Positions 47,808 to 59,410 of a stretch of 64,000 bases of DNA are shown piece by piece (position 1 is the first letter of the stretch; each line of letters opens with the position of its first letter). The position numbers and the translations under genes are program-made. Location of the stretch: assembly GCA_947561395.2 (NCBI GenBank), contig OX387185.1, forward strand, positions 17,200,366 through 17,264,365, given 5' to 3'. Below the pieces are notes generated by a model. It was given only the letters and a program-made list of their open reading frames with translations, did not search any database and was not told where the DNA came from. This stretch comes from Buxus sempervirens. Taxonomy: Eukaryota; Streptophyta; Magnoliopsida; Buxales; Buxaceae.

Positions 47808-50800
47808 CTCTTATTTCTTTATTTGTTTATTTCTCCCTCTCCCTCACGTTCTCTCCTCTGATAAACAAAAGGTCACTGAAACTCTCTTGCTCTCTATCTC
47901 TCTTCCGAATTCAGAACTCGACAGACCCCTTTGTTTTATTCTCTGAATATTTTATTTTATTTGCTTATTTCTCCCTCCCTCACGTTCTCTCCTCTGATAA
48001 ACAAAGGTCAATAAAACTCTCTTAGTCTCTCTCTCTCTTCCAAATTCATAAGTCAACAGACCCCATTTTTATTCTCTGCAATTTTTATTTTATTCGTTTT
48101 CCTCTCCAAATTCTGTAGCTGTTATAATGGTTTTGGCAAGATCGCAAGGCTGCCATCTGCTCTCTCTCTTTCTACAGTAACCAAGAACCTCACCTGTTCT
48201 CTCTCTAATTTATACGGCAGCCACCCATCTCTTCTCTACTCTGTTTTCATTCTTTTTTCTTCCTAACCACTCACAAATCTTATCAATCTTTCTAATTACA
48301 GGATGGTCTCATGGCAGTCATAGTTTCCACACGGTTTCTAGACCTAACAGATGTTAAGAATCGAACCAAAACGCCACAGGGAATTTCAGGTTGTAGTTTA
48401 CACAATCACGGATTGTCAAGCAGTTAACCACATCATTTCAAATCAGTATGCAAGCATGCTCTCTACCATTAACCATAAATTATGCATACATTGTAATAAC
48501 CTATTCTAAGAGCTAACATTTCCAAATCCATATACGAATAGAACAGCAGCAAATCAAGTTATACGAATAGAACAGCAGCACCTACCTAGCTTTTGCTTTT
48601 AGAAGACCCAACCAAAAAAAGAAGCTCAACGTCAAAGCCCTCAAGTACAAACCGGCCCAATCAGTGTTGCTAAAAGAAGCTAATAAGATAACCCTAATCC
48701 TCATTTATACATATGAAGTAAAATGTCTTTAATACCCTTTAATCATATTCAAAATACCCATCTAGTCCTCAGGGTGTGAGACTTAATCTCAACCCTCCAA
48801 TTTACCATCCACTCAAGATTTTTGACTAACCAATGGGGTGAAGCCCGGTTAATGTTGAAAAGGTGACCGAGTCCTTACAATTGGTGACTGAAAGTATGGA
48901 ATTTCAAACTTAGAATTATTCAAGCCATGCTTCTCAAGGGAGTGGCTATTGGTGAAGCACAACTCTTTTGTGTACATATTCAAAATTACCCAGCTAGCAA
49001 TCATGTCAATATTTTCCTTTACGGTGTTTTTGAGGACAGAAATGAAGCATGGTCAAATAGCAGATGGAGGAAAATATTATGGAGCATTGTTTTACAGTCT
49101 CATAAACGTCATGTTCAATGGGATGGCAGAGTTGGCTATGACTGTTATGAGGTTTCCTGTCTTCTTTAAACAAAAGGATCACCTGTTCTACCCTGGATGG
49201 GCTTTTGCTTTACCTATTTGGGTCCTCAGGATTCCCCTGTCATTTGTGGAATCAGCAATATGGATCATTCTTACATACTATACCATTGGCTTTGCTCCCG
49301 CTGCCAGCAGGTAAGAGTGTTTTCAATTTTCAACTTTCTTACAAGAAATATCTATATGCATGGCAATTCTTTTTTTTTTTTTTTTTTTGGGTAAAGTATA
49401 TGCATGGCATTTCATTGATCACTATCAGATAGAATATTTTAAGCATATGTGCCTTTCCAGTTTCAATTTTTAGTCCAGATCACCATACCTAATCATTATA
49501 TTGACAAGCCCTCAATGTTCTCAGGTTTTTCCAACAGTTATTAGCATTATTCTGTAGACATCAGGTGGCTCTCTCACTCTTTCGGTTCATTGCGGCACTT
49601 GGAAGGACAGTGGTTGTTGCAAACACACTAGGTACCTTTACATTGCTCATAGTTTTTGTGCTTGGTGGATTCGTCATTGCCAAAGGTAAGCAGTTTATCC
49701 TTTTTTCACTCTTAAAAATTCTCTTGTAGACTTTTGGTAGAGCAATATAATAGCTGAATTCTTGTCAATTTCGTATGGTATCTGGTTAAAAATGCATGAA
49801 TAATTTCATGTGATTCAAAAATGGTAATGAGAGTTGAGTTATTTTTAATGTGCAGATGATATTGAACCATGGATGATCTGGGGCTACTATATTTCTCCTA
49901 TGATGTATGGACAGAATGCTATAGTTATGCATGAGTTTCTTGATGTTTCTTTAAAGATGGAGCACTGTAAGATCTCATAAAGTTTTGATGATTACCATTT
50001 CACCTTTTATTCCAAATGGCATGTATAACCTTTTGCTTCTCGATTTCTCATTGTCATCACTTGTGTGTGTGTGTGTGTACAGACATATCATACATACATC
50101 CGTACATGCATGCATATATACACACATATATACATGCATATATGGAGGTTTATGCACACATTCATGTAAATATGCATACATCTTGAAGATTTCCTGCCCA
50201 GAGGTCATTGTCTGTTTTCTGAAACCATACTGCATATTTGGTAAACAGCCTAACACTGACCCCAGAATCCGTGAACCCACTGTTGGAAAGCTCCTTCTCA
50301 AATCAAGGGGCATGTTTGTGGATGACTATTGCTATTGGATATGCATTGGGGCACTCATTGCATTCTCCCTTTTGTTCAATGTTTTTTTCATTGCAGCACT
50401 TACGTACTTGAATCGTAAGTCATCATTCCTCGCTTATTAATCTTGGTATCTGCTATGGAAATATATTCTTATATTGACGCCTTTTTTAATGTTTCAAATT
50501 CAATTGCAGCTTTCGGTGAGTCTAAATCTGTCATCTTGAATCAGGATGATGAGAAGAGAAGTAAAATGAAAAATGAGCCAATGGCACTAGAAATGCTGCC
50601 ATCAACCTCTGCTCCCATACTGAAGGTTCGATGCATTCCCCACCTCTTTCCCTTATCTCATTTTAGCTGGTCATTCGATGAATTTGTATATTTGTACATG
50701 GTTTGTATCATTTTTCCGTGTTCTGGAATTCAATTGTGTTCAATGAATATCCACATTAGAGATTAAGATATGAGGCCACATGTTTGGATCTCATATAATT

Positions 50801-50855
50801 CTGAAAATCATTGGATAAGTCTGTATCTCTTCATTCTTGTTAAATAATAAATACT
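47806..50855 (+). pseudogene. Direct repeat of ABCG exons 7b-11 plus half solo LTR
   Basis: Exact-length copy of 40985-44034. It carries 1074 bp of the solo LTR (47806-48879) and duplicate exons at 48880-49310, 49525-49685, 49856-49966, 50249-50414 and 50510-50625, with the same frameshift sites. There is no start, nucleotide-binding domain or promoter of its own, so it is not a second gene. It repeats the first membrane domain inside what had been one intron. Confidence 0.93.
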
Positions 50856-51311
50856 ATTTTCTTGGAAATTGTGTTACATGGAAATATTAACGATGTGATT
50901 TGCAAGTTATAGATGATGATTTATTGTGGTATACTTGATCAGAGGTAGAGCCGCATCTTCTTAGTAAGAGTTTCATTACTCCAACAAGCGTAAAATACTT
51001 TTTTAAGGAATTAGTTTTGAATATTTCTCCAATCCCTTCCCCTGCCTACCTGCCCCACTTGCAATGCTCACTTTTGGTAAAATACCGCTTCAATGCAAGA
51101 GATACTAATGGAGATTGATGTAAGTCAAAGAAATACAAAAAGGTAAACTCTCAAGTCCTGAGGACTTCTTTTGTGTGTGTGTGTGATTACTCACAAAGAT
51201 TGTTAGTTATATTGCTAAGACAGGTCCGATGAACAAAAGTTTCATTAACAAACAAATGGATAACAATACAACAATACACTTATGGTTACCTAAATGATTG
51301 AATAATTGCAG

Positions 51312-51367
51312 GTATTGATATGGCAGTGAGGAATGCTTCAGAGAGTTCCACATCAATTGGTGGTTGT
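51312..51367 (+). pseudogene. ABCG linker exon remnant (exon 12)
   Basis: After the acceptor ATTGCAG, the frame GIDMAVRNASESSTSIG matches the linker that precedes the second nucleotide-binding domain of PDR proteins. Similarity stops at about 51365 and Sirevirus LTR sequence follows. The second nucleotide-binding domain, second membrane domain and gene end are not found to position 64000. They may lie beyond the nested elements. Confidence 0.65.
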
Positions 51368-51499
51368 AAGGATTATTGTGTTTTGGCTGTATTCCGAGTC
51401 AAAAAGGTCTTAAAAATATTGTCAATGTATTTGGGAGAGGTTAGAGGTATTGCGGTTCAAACGGGGTTTTGATCGGAGTCAAATTGAAATTGTTACGAC

Positions 51500-51962
51500 C
51501 AACGTTCGCTGAACGTTCGCCGAACGTTCGACCGGTGACGACATACAGAGAAACCCGAGAGCAGCGTGAGCTGAGCGTTCGCTGAACGTTCGACCGGTGA
51601 CGACATACAGAGAAACCCGAGAGCAGCGTGAGCTGAGCGTTCGCTGAACGTTCGACCGGTGACAACACACAGAGAAACCCGAGAGCAGCGTGAGCTGAGC
51701 GTTCACTGAACGTTCGACCGGTGACGACACACAGAGAAACCTGAGAGCAGCGTGAGCTGAACGTTCACTGAACGTTCGACCGGTGGTGTTTCTCAGAGAA
51801 TCTGGAGAGCAGCGTTCGCTGAGCATTTGATGTCCATTCGACCGATGAAGTTCCACAGAGAAACCCGAGAGCAGCGTTCGCCTCTCGTTTTCTGTCCGTT
51901 CGAACGAGAAGAAGAAAAGTGAGTTTTATATCGAACGTTCGAGCCGCGTTCGCTAAACGTTC
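51500..51962. repeat. 62-bp tandem array with CGAACGTTCG palindromes
   Basis: The marker ACCGGTGA or variants occurs at 51531, 51593, 51655, 51717, 51779 and 51841, exactly 62 bp apart. Each unit has AGCGTTCGCTGAACGTTCG, then a GAGAAACCCGAGAGCAGCG block. The array ends in TCGAACGTTCG palindromes (51932-51970). Because 62 is not a multiple of three, the long minus-strand frames across it repeat in shifting frames and are not genes. Confidence 0.95.
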
Positions 51963-52044
51963 GAACGTTCGTAAACAAATTTCTTTTATAGAAATCCGAT
52001 CTTTTCTGATTTGTTTCCTTTTCATTCCCTTCCTTCTCCTAACC

Positions 52045-52052
52045 TATTTAAG
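52045..52052 (+). promoter_or_regulatory. TATA-like box of Sirevirus LTR
   Basis: TATTTAAG in CTAACCTATTTAAGGAGTG, about 83 bp after the palindrome array and upstream of a pyrimidine-rich leader. Inferred U3 promoter. Confidence 0.5.
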
Positions 52053-52649
52053 GAGTGTCTAGCCTATTGTGAGGGTTACCCAATACGTTTTTGAGAACCC
52101 TAAAAACGTGTGCAAGAGAGAGAGATCTTCTTCCTCTTTCCTCTTCTTCTTTGAGCCATCAAAACCAGTCTTCTTCTTTCTTTTCTACCTTGGAGTTCCG
52201 GGTTGAAGAGTTTGCTCGTGGGAGTTCCTACGGTTGCTGAGCGAGTTCGTTCGGCACATCACTAAGGAGATATTCAGAGTTCTGAATCGTTGCAAGGATG
52301 CAAATCTGAAGAGTTCTTCAGATATTTACATTGTGAGTCAGAGTCATTGTTGGGTCGTCTGAACCACTATTGTAAGTCTTCTTCTTATAGTGATTTCCAG
52401 AGGTGGGACCTCGTAGCCCGGAGGGTTTTTCTCTTTAGAGTTCTCTTAGAGTTTTCCCTTCGTCACCAAATTGCTTGTGTTGTCTCTTCTTTATTTTGCA
52501 ATTGTGTGTGATGAATTGATATTTGTTCAGACTTGTGCATGCCAATTAATTAAGAACTTGTTTTTAATTGATTGATTTTTTATTCCGCAATCGGCTTCAC
52601 CTATTCACCCCCCTCTAGGTGATTTAGAGTCTAAACTGTGTTTTTCAAT

Positions 52650-52661
52650 TGGTATCGGAGC
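52650..52661 (+). promoter_or_regulatory. Primer-binding site (initiator tRNA-Met type)
   Basis: TGGTATCGGAGC, one mismatch from the TGGTATCAGAGC complement of the plant initiator tRNA-Met 3' end. It starts two bases after the LTR end, as expected for minus-strand priming of Ty1-copia elements. Confidence 0.9.
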
Positions 52662-52690
52662 GGGTAACCAGATCCTTGACTCTATTAGTC

Positions 52691-55600
52691 ATGGACAAGT
52701 CCTCCACTGCCCCACCCTTCTTTGATGGCAGCAATTATGCCTACTGGAAAGTCAGAATGAGAGCCTATCTGAAGGCTATAGATGAAAAAGTTTGGGGAAG
52801 TGTTGAGAGAGGATGGAATCCTCCAACTGTGATCATTGATGGAGAGACAAAACCCAAAGACCCAGATAACTATACTAGAGAAGAGTTAATTGATGTTAAC
52901 TACAACTCTAAGGGTGTCAATGCACTTTTTAGTGCAATCTCTGCTGATGAATTCAAACGGGTGTCCACTTGTCAAACCAGCAAAGAAATTTGGGAAATTT
53001 TCCAAACCACTCATGAGGGAACTGTCCTTGTGAAAAACTCAAAATTACAAATGCTTATCACTAGGTTTGAAGAACTAAAAATGGGAGAGGATGAACCCTT
53101 TGATTCCTTCTATGCTAAACTAAGTGATATAGTGAACTCTAGTTTTAATCTTGGTGAAAGAATTCCTCCTAATAGAGTGGTTAGAAAAATCCTTAGGTCT
53201 CTTCCTGAAAAATATAGACCCAAAGTGACTGCTATAGAAGAGAGTAAGGATATTAATGGTATTAGGGTTGAAGATCTCATAGGATCAATTCAAACCTATG
53301 AACTCACTCTGCCTCCTACTAAGAAAAATAAGTCTATAGCTCTAAAATCTAGTAAAGAAAAGGCTTATAATGATTCGAGTGAGGAATCCATGGGAGATGA
53401 AGATATTGCCCTATTGGTAAAGAACTTTAGGAAAATGTTTAGAAGGAGGAAACCAAGGAGTGAAAATGAGAGGTATAAATCCAAGGGGAGTTCTAGTGGT
53501 AGAGATCAAAAGTCTAGAATCAAATCTGAATCTAGGGAGTCCAAACATCCTAAGGACTCTAGGTTGCAAAAACTCCAACAAATCAGATGTCATGAGTGTC
53601 AGGGTTTTGGTCACATTAGGTCGGAGTGTCCCACATTTAAGAAGCTTCAAGGGAAAGCCATGAATGCCACTCTTTCTGATGAGAGTGCATCTGAGAGGGA
53701 TAGTGAGGACTCCAAAACAGAGGAAAATCAAAATTACATGGCTTTCACCTCTATTTTTGGGAGTGGTGACTCTAGCAACTATGAAGACTTTCCACCAAGT
53801 GAGAATGCAATTGGTTCTCATGATGAGTCTGATGATGATGAGGAAAGCATTCAAGATGCTTATGATAAATTGTTTAGGGAGTGCTTAAAAGCAAAGAAAC
53901 AATTGAAGTCAAATCTCAAAAGGCTAAATGAGGTAGAGCACAAGAAAGAAGATCTTCAAGCAAAATTTGAAGAGTCTACTTCTCGTCTAGGTGAATACAA
54001 GTTGAAGATTGAATCCCTAGAATCTGAGAATAAGTCTCTTAAGGAAGAGCTTGAAAGATCTAAAATTCAATTCCAGAAGTTTTCTACTGGTACAGCAAAT
54101 TTGGAAAATATGCTAGGGATGAGTCAATTAGGAACTGATAAAAGGGGTTTAGGATTCCAGGAAGTCTCAAATGATAATCCATCATCTTCTAAGACCCAAG
54201 TTGTGAATACCAAAGGAAAGAATAGATCCAATTCTTCCAAGAGTAAGACAAACCAAGGTAGAAATCGTGGTCAAAAGTCTAATTGGTCAAAACCTAGGGG
54301 TGTTCCAACCAAGAGTTCCCAATCTCAGAATTTTATCCCTATTTGTCATTATTGTGGTATTTCTGGACATATCAGACCAAATTTTTGGGATTTGAACCAA
54401 AACTCTAGGAGATCGTCACCTAGAAAACCTCAAGAGAATTTGTCTAAACAAGTGAAAGAACTTTCAAATCAGACAAAGCTCTTAAGTCAACAATTAGCTT
54501 CAATGACCAAGAAAACCACTGAGCCTAAGCAAATCTGGGTTAAAAGAAGTGAATTAACTTGTCATGTAGTTCATGTTGCTTTGAAGGCTAGAAATAGTCT
54601 TATGTGGTATCTTGATAGTACTTGCTCTCGTCACATGTGTGGTGACAAATCTTTGTTTAAATCTTTTGAGGATTATTCTTGTGGCACTGTTACTTTTGGT
54701 GATGGAAGCAAAGCTCCTATTGTAGGTAAGGGTGTTATTGAAATTTCTGGTATGCCTACTTTGAGTGAAGTTCTATTTGTTGATGGCTTGAAAGCTAACT
54801 TGATTAGTATAAGTCAATTGTGTGACTCAAACATGGAAGTTAAATTTGCTAAAAATGTGTGTTTTGTGATTGATGCAAATGGTTTGTGTGTGCTTCAAGG
54901 AGAAAGAACTCCGGATAATTGTTATGGTGTGATTCCTAATTCTAATGCTGTGTGTAACTCTTCCAAAGTTGATATGCATGAATTGTGGCATCAAAGACTT
55001 GGTCACTTGAACTTTAAAAACATGAATGAATTGTCAAAGCATGATTTTGTTCGAGACCTTCCTAAGCTTGCCAAAGTAGAACCAAATGTGTGTGGGCCAT
55101 GTCAGTTGGGAAAGCAAACTAGATCTAGTCACAAAAAGATCACTGAGTGTTTAACCCACAAACCTCTTGAATTGTTGCATATGGACCTTATGGGTCCTTC
55201 TAGGACTGAAAGTCTTGGTGGTAGGAGGTACATTTTGGTTATTGTAGATGATTTTTCCAGATTTACTTGGGTTGAGCTATTAAGAGAAAAATCCGAAGCA
55301 AGTGAGTTGATTATGTCTTTGTGTCGAAGACTCTCAAATGAAAAAGAGTCTAAGGTTGTTAGGATGAGGAGTGACCATGGGAAAGAGTTTGAGAACTCAA
55401 TCCTTGAAAATTTTTGTCTAGAAGAGGGAATTCATCGTGAGTTCTCTGCTCCTATTACTCCACAGCAAAATGGAGTAGTAGAGAGGAAAAACGGGGTTCT
55501 TCAAGAGATGGCAAGAGTCATGATACATGCCAAGGGTGTGGCCATGTATTTCTGGGGAGAAGCCATTAACACGGCTTGCCATGTGATAAATAGGGTGTAT

Positions 55601-57634
55601 TTGAGGCCTGGGAGTAATGAGACTCCTTATGAAATTTGGCATGGTAAAAAGCCCACTGTCAAATACTTTCGTGTTTTTGGAAGTAAATGCTTTATTTTGA
55701 GAGATAGGGAGAATTTGGCTAAGTTTGATGCCAAGAGTGATGAAGGAATCTTCCTAGGTTACTCTAAGAATAGCAGGGCTTACCATGTGTATAACTTACG
55801 TACACATACTGTCATGGAATCCATAAATGTTGTTGTGGATGAAGGGGTTGATAAGTCTCAAGTTGAGGGGGAGATTAGTCTGGAAGTAGGAGAAAATGAC
55901 TTTTTTGTTGAAAGTCAAAATTCTGAGTCATCTTCTTCAACTTCTGAAGAGGGTCTTTCTTCAACTCCAGGTCCTACAAAAGAACCTTCCTCTAGAGTAA
56001 AGTTAAATCATCCCAAAGAGTTATTAATTGGTGATTTAAATGAAGGGATGAGACTTCGTAGGAAAGTCCTAAATCAGATGTCATTTGCATCCTATGTCTC
56101 AACTCTTGAACCTAAGAAGGTAGAAGAAGCACTTACTGATGAGTGCTGGATTAATGCCATGCATGAAGAATTAAATCAATTCATTAGGAATGATGTGTGG
56201 TATCTTGTTCCTAGACCTGAAAATTTTAATGTTATTGGAACAAAATGGATTTTCAAGAACAAGTCAGATGAACATGGCACTGTAGTGAGAAATAAGGCTA
56301 GGTTGGTTGCTCAAGGATATACCCAAGTTGAGGGTATTGATTTTGATGAAACTTTTGCCCCTATAGCTAGACTTGAATCTATAAGGATTTTACTTGCTGT
56401 AGCTTGCCACTTGGGTTTTAAATTGCATCAAATGGATGTAAAAAGTGCTTTTCTGAATGGGATACTTAATGAAGAAGTATATGTTGAACAACCCAAGGGG
56501 TTTGTTGATCCAAAGTTCCCACATCATGTGTTTAGGCTTAAGAAAGCCTTGTATGGGTTGAAACAAGCTCCTAGAGCTTGGTATGAGAGACTTACTGCTT
56601 ATCTCTTAGATCACAAGTTCACAAGAGGAGGAGTTGATAGAACCTTGTTCATTAGAAAAGATAAGAGCAGTTTCACTGTTGCTCAAATTTATGTGGATGA
56701 TATTGTCTTTGGTTCTCCAATTGATTCTCTTGCTTTAAATTTTGCCAAAGCTATGCAACAAGAATTTGAGATGAGTATGGTTGGTGAATTAAATTTCTTC
56801 CTAGGTCTTCAGATTTCTCAATCTACAGATGGGATTTTCATATCTCAATCTAAATATGCTAAAGACCTTGTGAAAAGATTTGGGTTGGACAGCAAGAAAC
56901 ACACTAGAACCCCTATGAGTACTACCTTGAAACTTGATTCTGATTTATCTGGAAAGAGTGTAGATAACACTCTTTATAGAAGCATGATAGGTAGTCTCTT
57001 GTATCTTACAGCTAGTAGGCCTGATATAGCCTTTAGTATAGGTGTGTGTGCTAGGTTTCAAGCAAATCCTAGAGAATCTCACTTATCTGCCGTCAAACGT
57101 GTCATACGATATGTTAACGGTACTGTTGATCATGGTATATGGTTTTCTAGAGACACTTCTGCAATTCTAGCAGGCTATTTTGATGCCGACTGGGCTGGAA
57201 ATGCAGATGATAAGAAGAGCACAACTGGAGGTTGTTTCTATGTTGGGAACAATCTTGTGGCATAGATGAGCAAGAAGCAAAACTCTATTTCCTTGTCCAC
57301 AGCTGAAGCGGAGTATATAGCCGCTGGGAGTGGTTGCACTCAATTGCTTTAGATGAAGCAAATGTTGAGTGATTATGGGATTGAACAGGGAACTATTGTC
57401 TTGTATTGTGATAATACAAGTGCTATTAATATTTCCAAAAACCCTGTTCAGCACTCTCGAACCAAGCACATTGATATACGACATCATTTTATTCGAGAGT
57501 TGGTTGAAGATCATGTGATATCTCTTGAACACATCCCATCTGAAAATCAATTAGCTGACCTCTTTACCAAACCTTTAGATGCTCTTAGGTTTGAGTTTCT
57601 TAGGAAAGCTATTGGTGTTGGTCCTCTCCATTAA
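52691..57634 (+). pseudogene. Sirevirus-like Ty1-copia gag-pol (nearly intact)
   Basis: One frame of 1648 codons, starting at ATG 52691 ([13 protein letters not shown]). Gag has a zinc knuckle [14 protein letters not shown] at residue 300, a coiled coil at about 391-463, and a second knuckle at 552 whose last Cys is Phe ([14 protein letters not shown]). The protease site reads LDSTCSRHM (D642), with Thr for the usual Gly. Integrase has an H-C zinc domain (from H763) and D832, D895, E931 (D-35-E spacing). Reverse transcriptase carries [11 protein letters not shown] and YVDD (first Asp 1336). RNase H is cut by TAG at 57263 and 57350, each where this family has Trp. Products would form virus-like particles and copy the element. 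Long Gag with coiled coil and the downstream ORF fit the SIRE lineage. Confidence 0.93.
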
Positions 57635-58660
57635 GAAGGACTTTGTAGCATGCTTTAGGGTGTTTCATGCATTTTTCTTTTCTTTAGCATGCTTACTTGT
57701 TTTTGGTATTTTGTATTTCGTTTTTGTATTTGTTTTTGCATTTGTTTTTCTTTCGTATTTTTTTTGAGTTCTTGTCTTGACATGTGTCATCTATAGGATA
57801 AGTATAAGGTTTTGAAAATATATATCTTTTGATTATCTTTTGAGAACCTAAAAACTCTTCAAAGATGATTTCTCAAATGTGGTTTCAACAATTTCTAATA
57901 ATCTCACAATCATCTTGCTAAACTCTATTTGTGGTTTGTATATCACATACACATCCAAATACAATTGAGGAAGCTTATTTTTTATTTTCGGTGTTGTGTG
58001 GATAGGCAATCCTGAGTTTATTCTTGTCTATCTTAAGTTGAAAAGACCCTAGCATTTGATCTTGTGTTTACAAAGAAATTTCTCCCTCTTGTTTAAAAAG
58101 AAAAAGTTATATGAAAAGAACTCTGGGATGAAATGTAAACCCCAGCAAAATTGAGTTCAAAAAGAAAGAGAATCACAAGGAGTATAACCATGGCATAAAC
58201 TGTAAACTCAGATATTCTAAGGAACACTACTCTTTGTGCAAAAAGAATTGTAAGAAACAGGGGGAGAAAAATTTCAAAATCTTGATGCTTAGGTCATGAA
58301 AGGGCTCTTTTCAATTTTTAGAGAGACTTGGGTAATATTGGATTTCTTGATAAATGGCCAACTCCTCTTCACCAAGCTCTCATATAGGCAAAACTTGTTG
58401 TATTTGGCTTTGCACAAGCACACAAACATAATTAGATATTTGGTTGAGTTGTTGTGTCATTATTTGGGAGTATTGAAGTTAAATTTGATCAAATCTGAAT
58501 TTTAGAGCAAAATGGTTCTCAAAATAGGTCAAAATTTGAGTTTTCAAGGGTTTATACTTGATTTATAGTTGTATGTATGTCTTGCATGTTTTTACGTATG
58601 TTTGAAGTGTTTTTGGTTCAAAAGAAATCAGTCTTCTTGCTGAAATCTGGAATTTTTTCT
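57635..58660 (+). other. Spacer between pol and envelope-like ORF
   Basis: No coding sequence is supported. T-rich stretches (57680-57770) and short frames without domains are present. Sireviruses often carry a long region here before an envelope-like gene. Confidence 0.5.
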
Positions 58661-58664
58661 GAAC

Positions 58665-58905
58665 TTTTGATGAACGTTCGAACGGCCTATCGAACGTTGA
58701 ACAAACGTTGGTTCTTTCCTCCCTGTTCAGCGAACGCGTGTCGAACGTTGGTTTTAAAACAAATTTCTTGTTTAACGTTCGCCCCGTGTTCGCCGAACGT
58801 TCGAACGTTCAATTAAAAATCGGTTTTTAAAAAAGGTCGCGTGCGAAAAAGGCATTAGGGTTTTTGAGCGTTCGAAACGTTAGTCGTTCGAACGTCTGGC
58901 GATTT
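58665..58905. repeat. Second CGAACGTTCG palindrome cluster
   Basis: GAACGTTCGAACGGCC, TATCGAACGTTG, CGCCGAACGTTCGAACGTTC, GAGCGTTCGAAACG and GTCGTTCGAACGTC fall within 240 bp. The core is the same as in the LTR array at 51500-51970, but without the 62-bp units. About 60 bp after it comes AAG|GTAAGA (58965-58973), a donor-like site, and TTCCTAG directly precedes the envelope-like ATG. Confidence 0.85.
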
Positions 58906-59410
58906 TAGGGATTTCGTGCTTTTGTGTCTTCTCTCTTCGATTCGTGCCTTAATCTCGTGATCCAAGGTAAGATTTTTAGTTTTTGTTCATTATTTGTTGT
59001 TTTTATCTACATGTTCATCTTCGGCTAGGTTTTTCTAGGGTTTTCATGTTAAAACTTCGATTTTTTCGTGGTTTTTGGTTTATTGTTGTTCAAATTTGTT
59101 TTAAAAGGTTGTATTCATGTTTTATTGTTGATTTTGAGTCATTATTTGGCATTTTTTGTTGAAGTTGACGATTTCACTAAAAATCCCCACATCTGGGTTC
59201 GTGAGTCTTCAATGTTTGCCAACCGTTCGAACGGTGATCGAACGGTTTGAATTTTTTTTGCTTTGAAACATTTTTTTTCTCTCATGCATTTTTTTTCCTA
59301 GCATATAGTTTCATTCCTTGTTATTCCATGTTACCTTATTCTAACATGTGCTTATTGTGTTGTGTTTTGTTATTTTTTTTATTTTTTTTCCTTGTTCTAT
59401 TCCTTCCTAG

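Larger units (their letters stand above)
51379..52647 (+). mobile_element. 5' LTR of Sirevirus-like Ty1-copia element
   Basis: The start is placed at TGTTTTGGCTG with moderate certainty; the end at TTTTTCA is fixed by the primer-binding site after it. It contains a 62-bp tandem repeat array (51500-51962), a TATA-like TATTTAAG (52045-52052) and ATTCACCCCCCTCTAGGTG near the 3' end, a block seen in Sirevirus/SIRE LTRs. No matching 3' LTR was found in the window, so the target duplication cannot be tested. Confidence 0.75.

Noticed and set aside
48880..50625. A second, tandem ABCG gene
   Set aside because: It is an exact-length copy of 42059-43804 without promoter, start codon or nucleotide-binding domain, and carries the same frameshifts; it is part of the rearrangement.
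51500..51962. CRISPR-like array
   Set aside because: The whole 62-bp unit repeats, with no unique spacers, inside a plant retrotransposon LTR.
51441..52025. Overlapping minus-strand open frames of up to 125 residues in the 62-bp array
   Set aside because: They arise because a 62-bp unit without stops repeats in all frames. No domain is present, and the array is LTR regulatory DNA.
53411..53854. 147-residue minus-strand frame inside gag
   Set aside because: Antisense shadow of the Sirevirus gag frame without any known domain.
58577..58816. 79-residue frame across the second CGAACGTTCG cluster
   Set aside because: It spans the palindromes and has no domain; the retroelement's next real gene starts at 59411.
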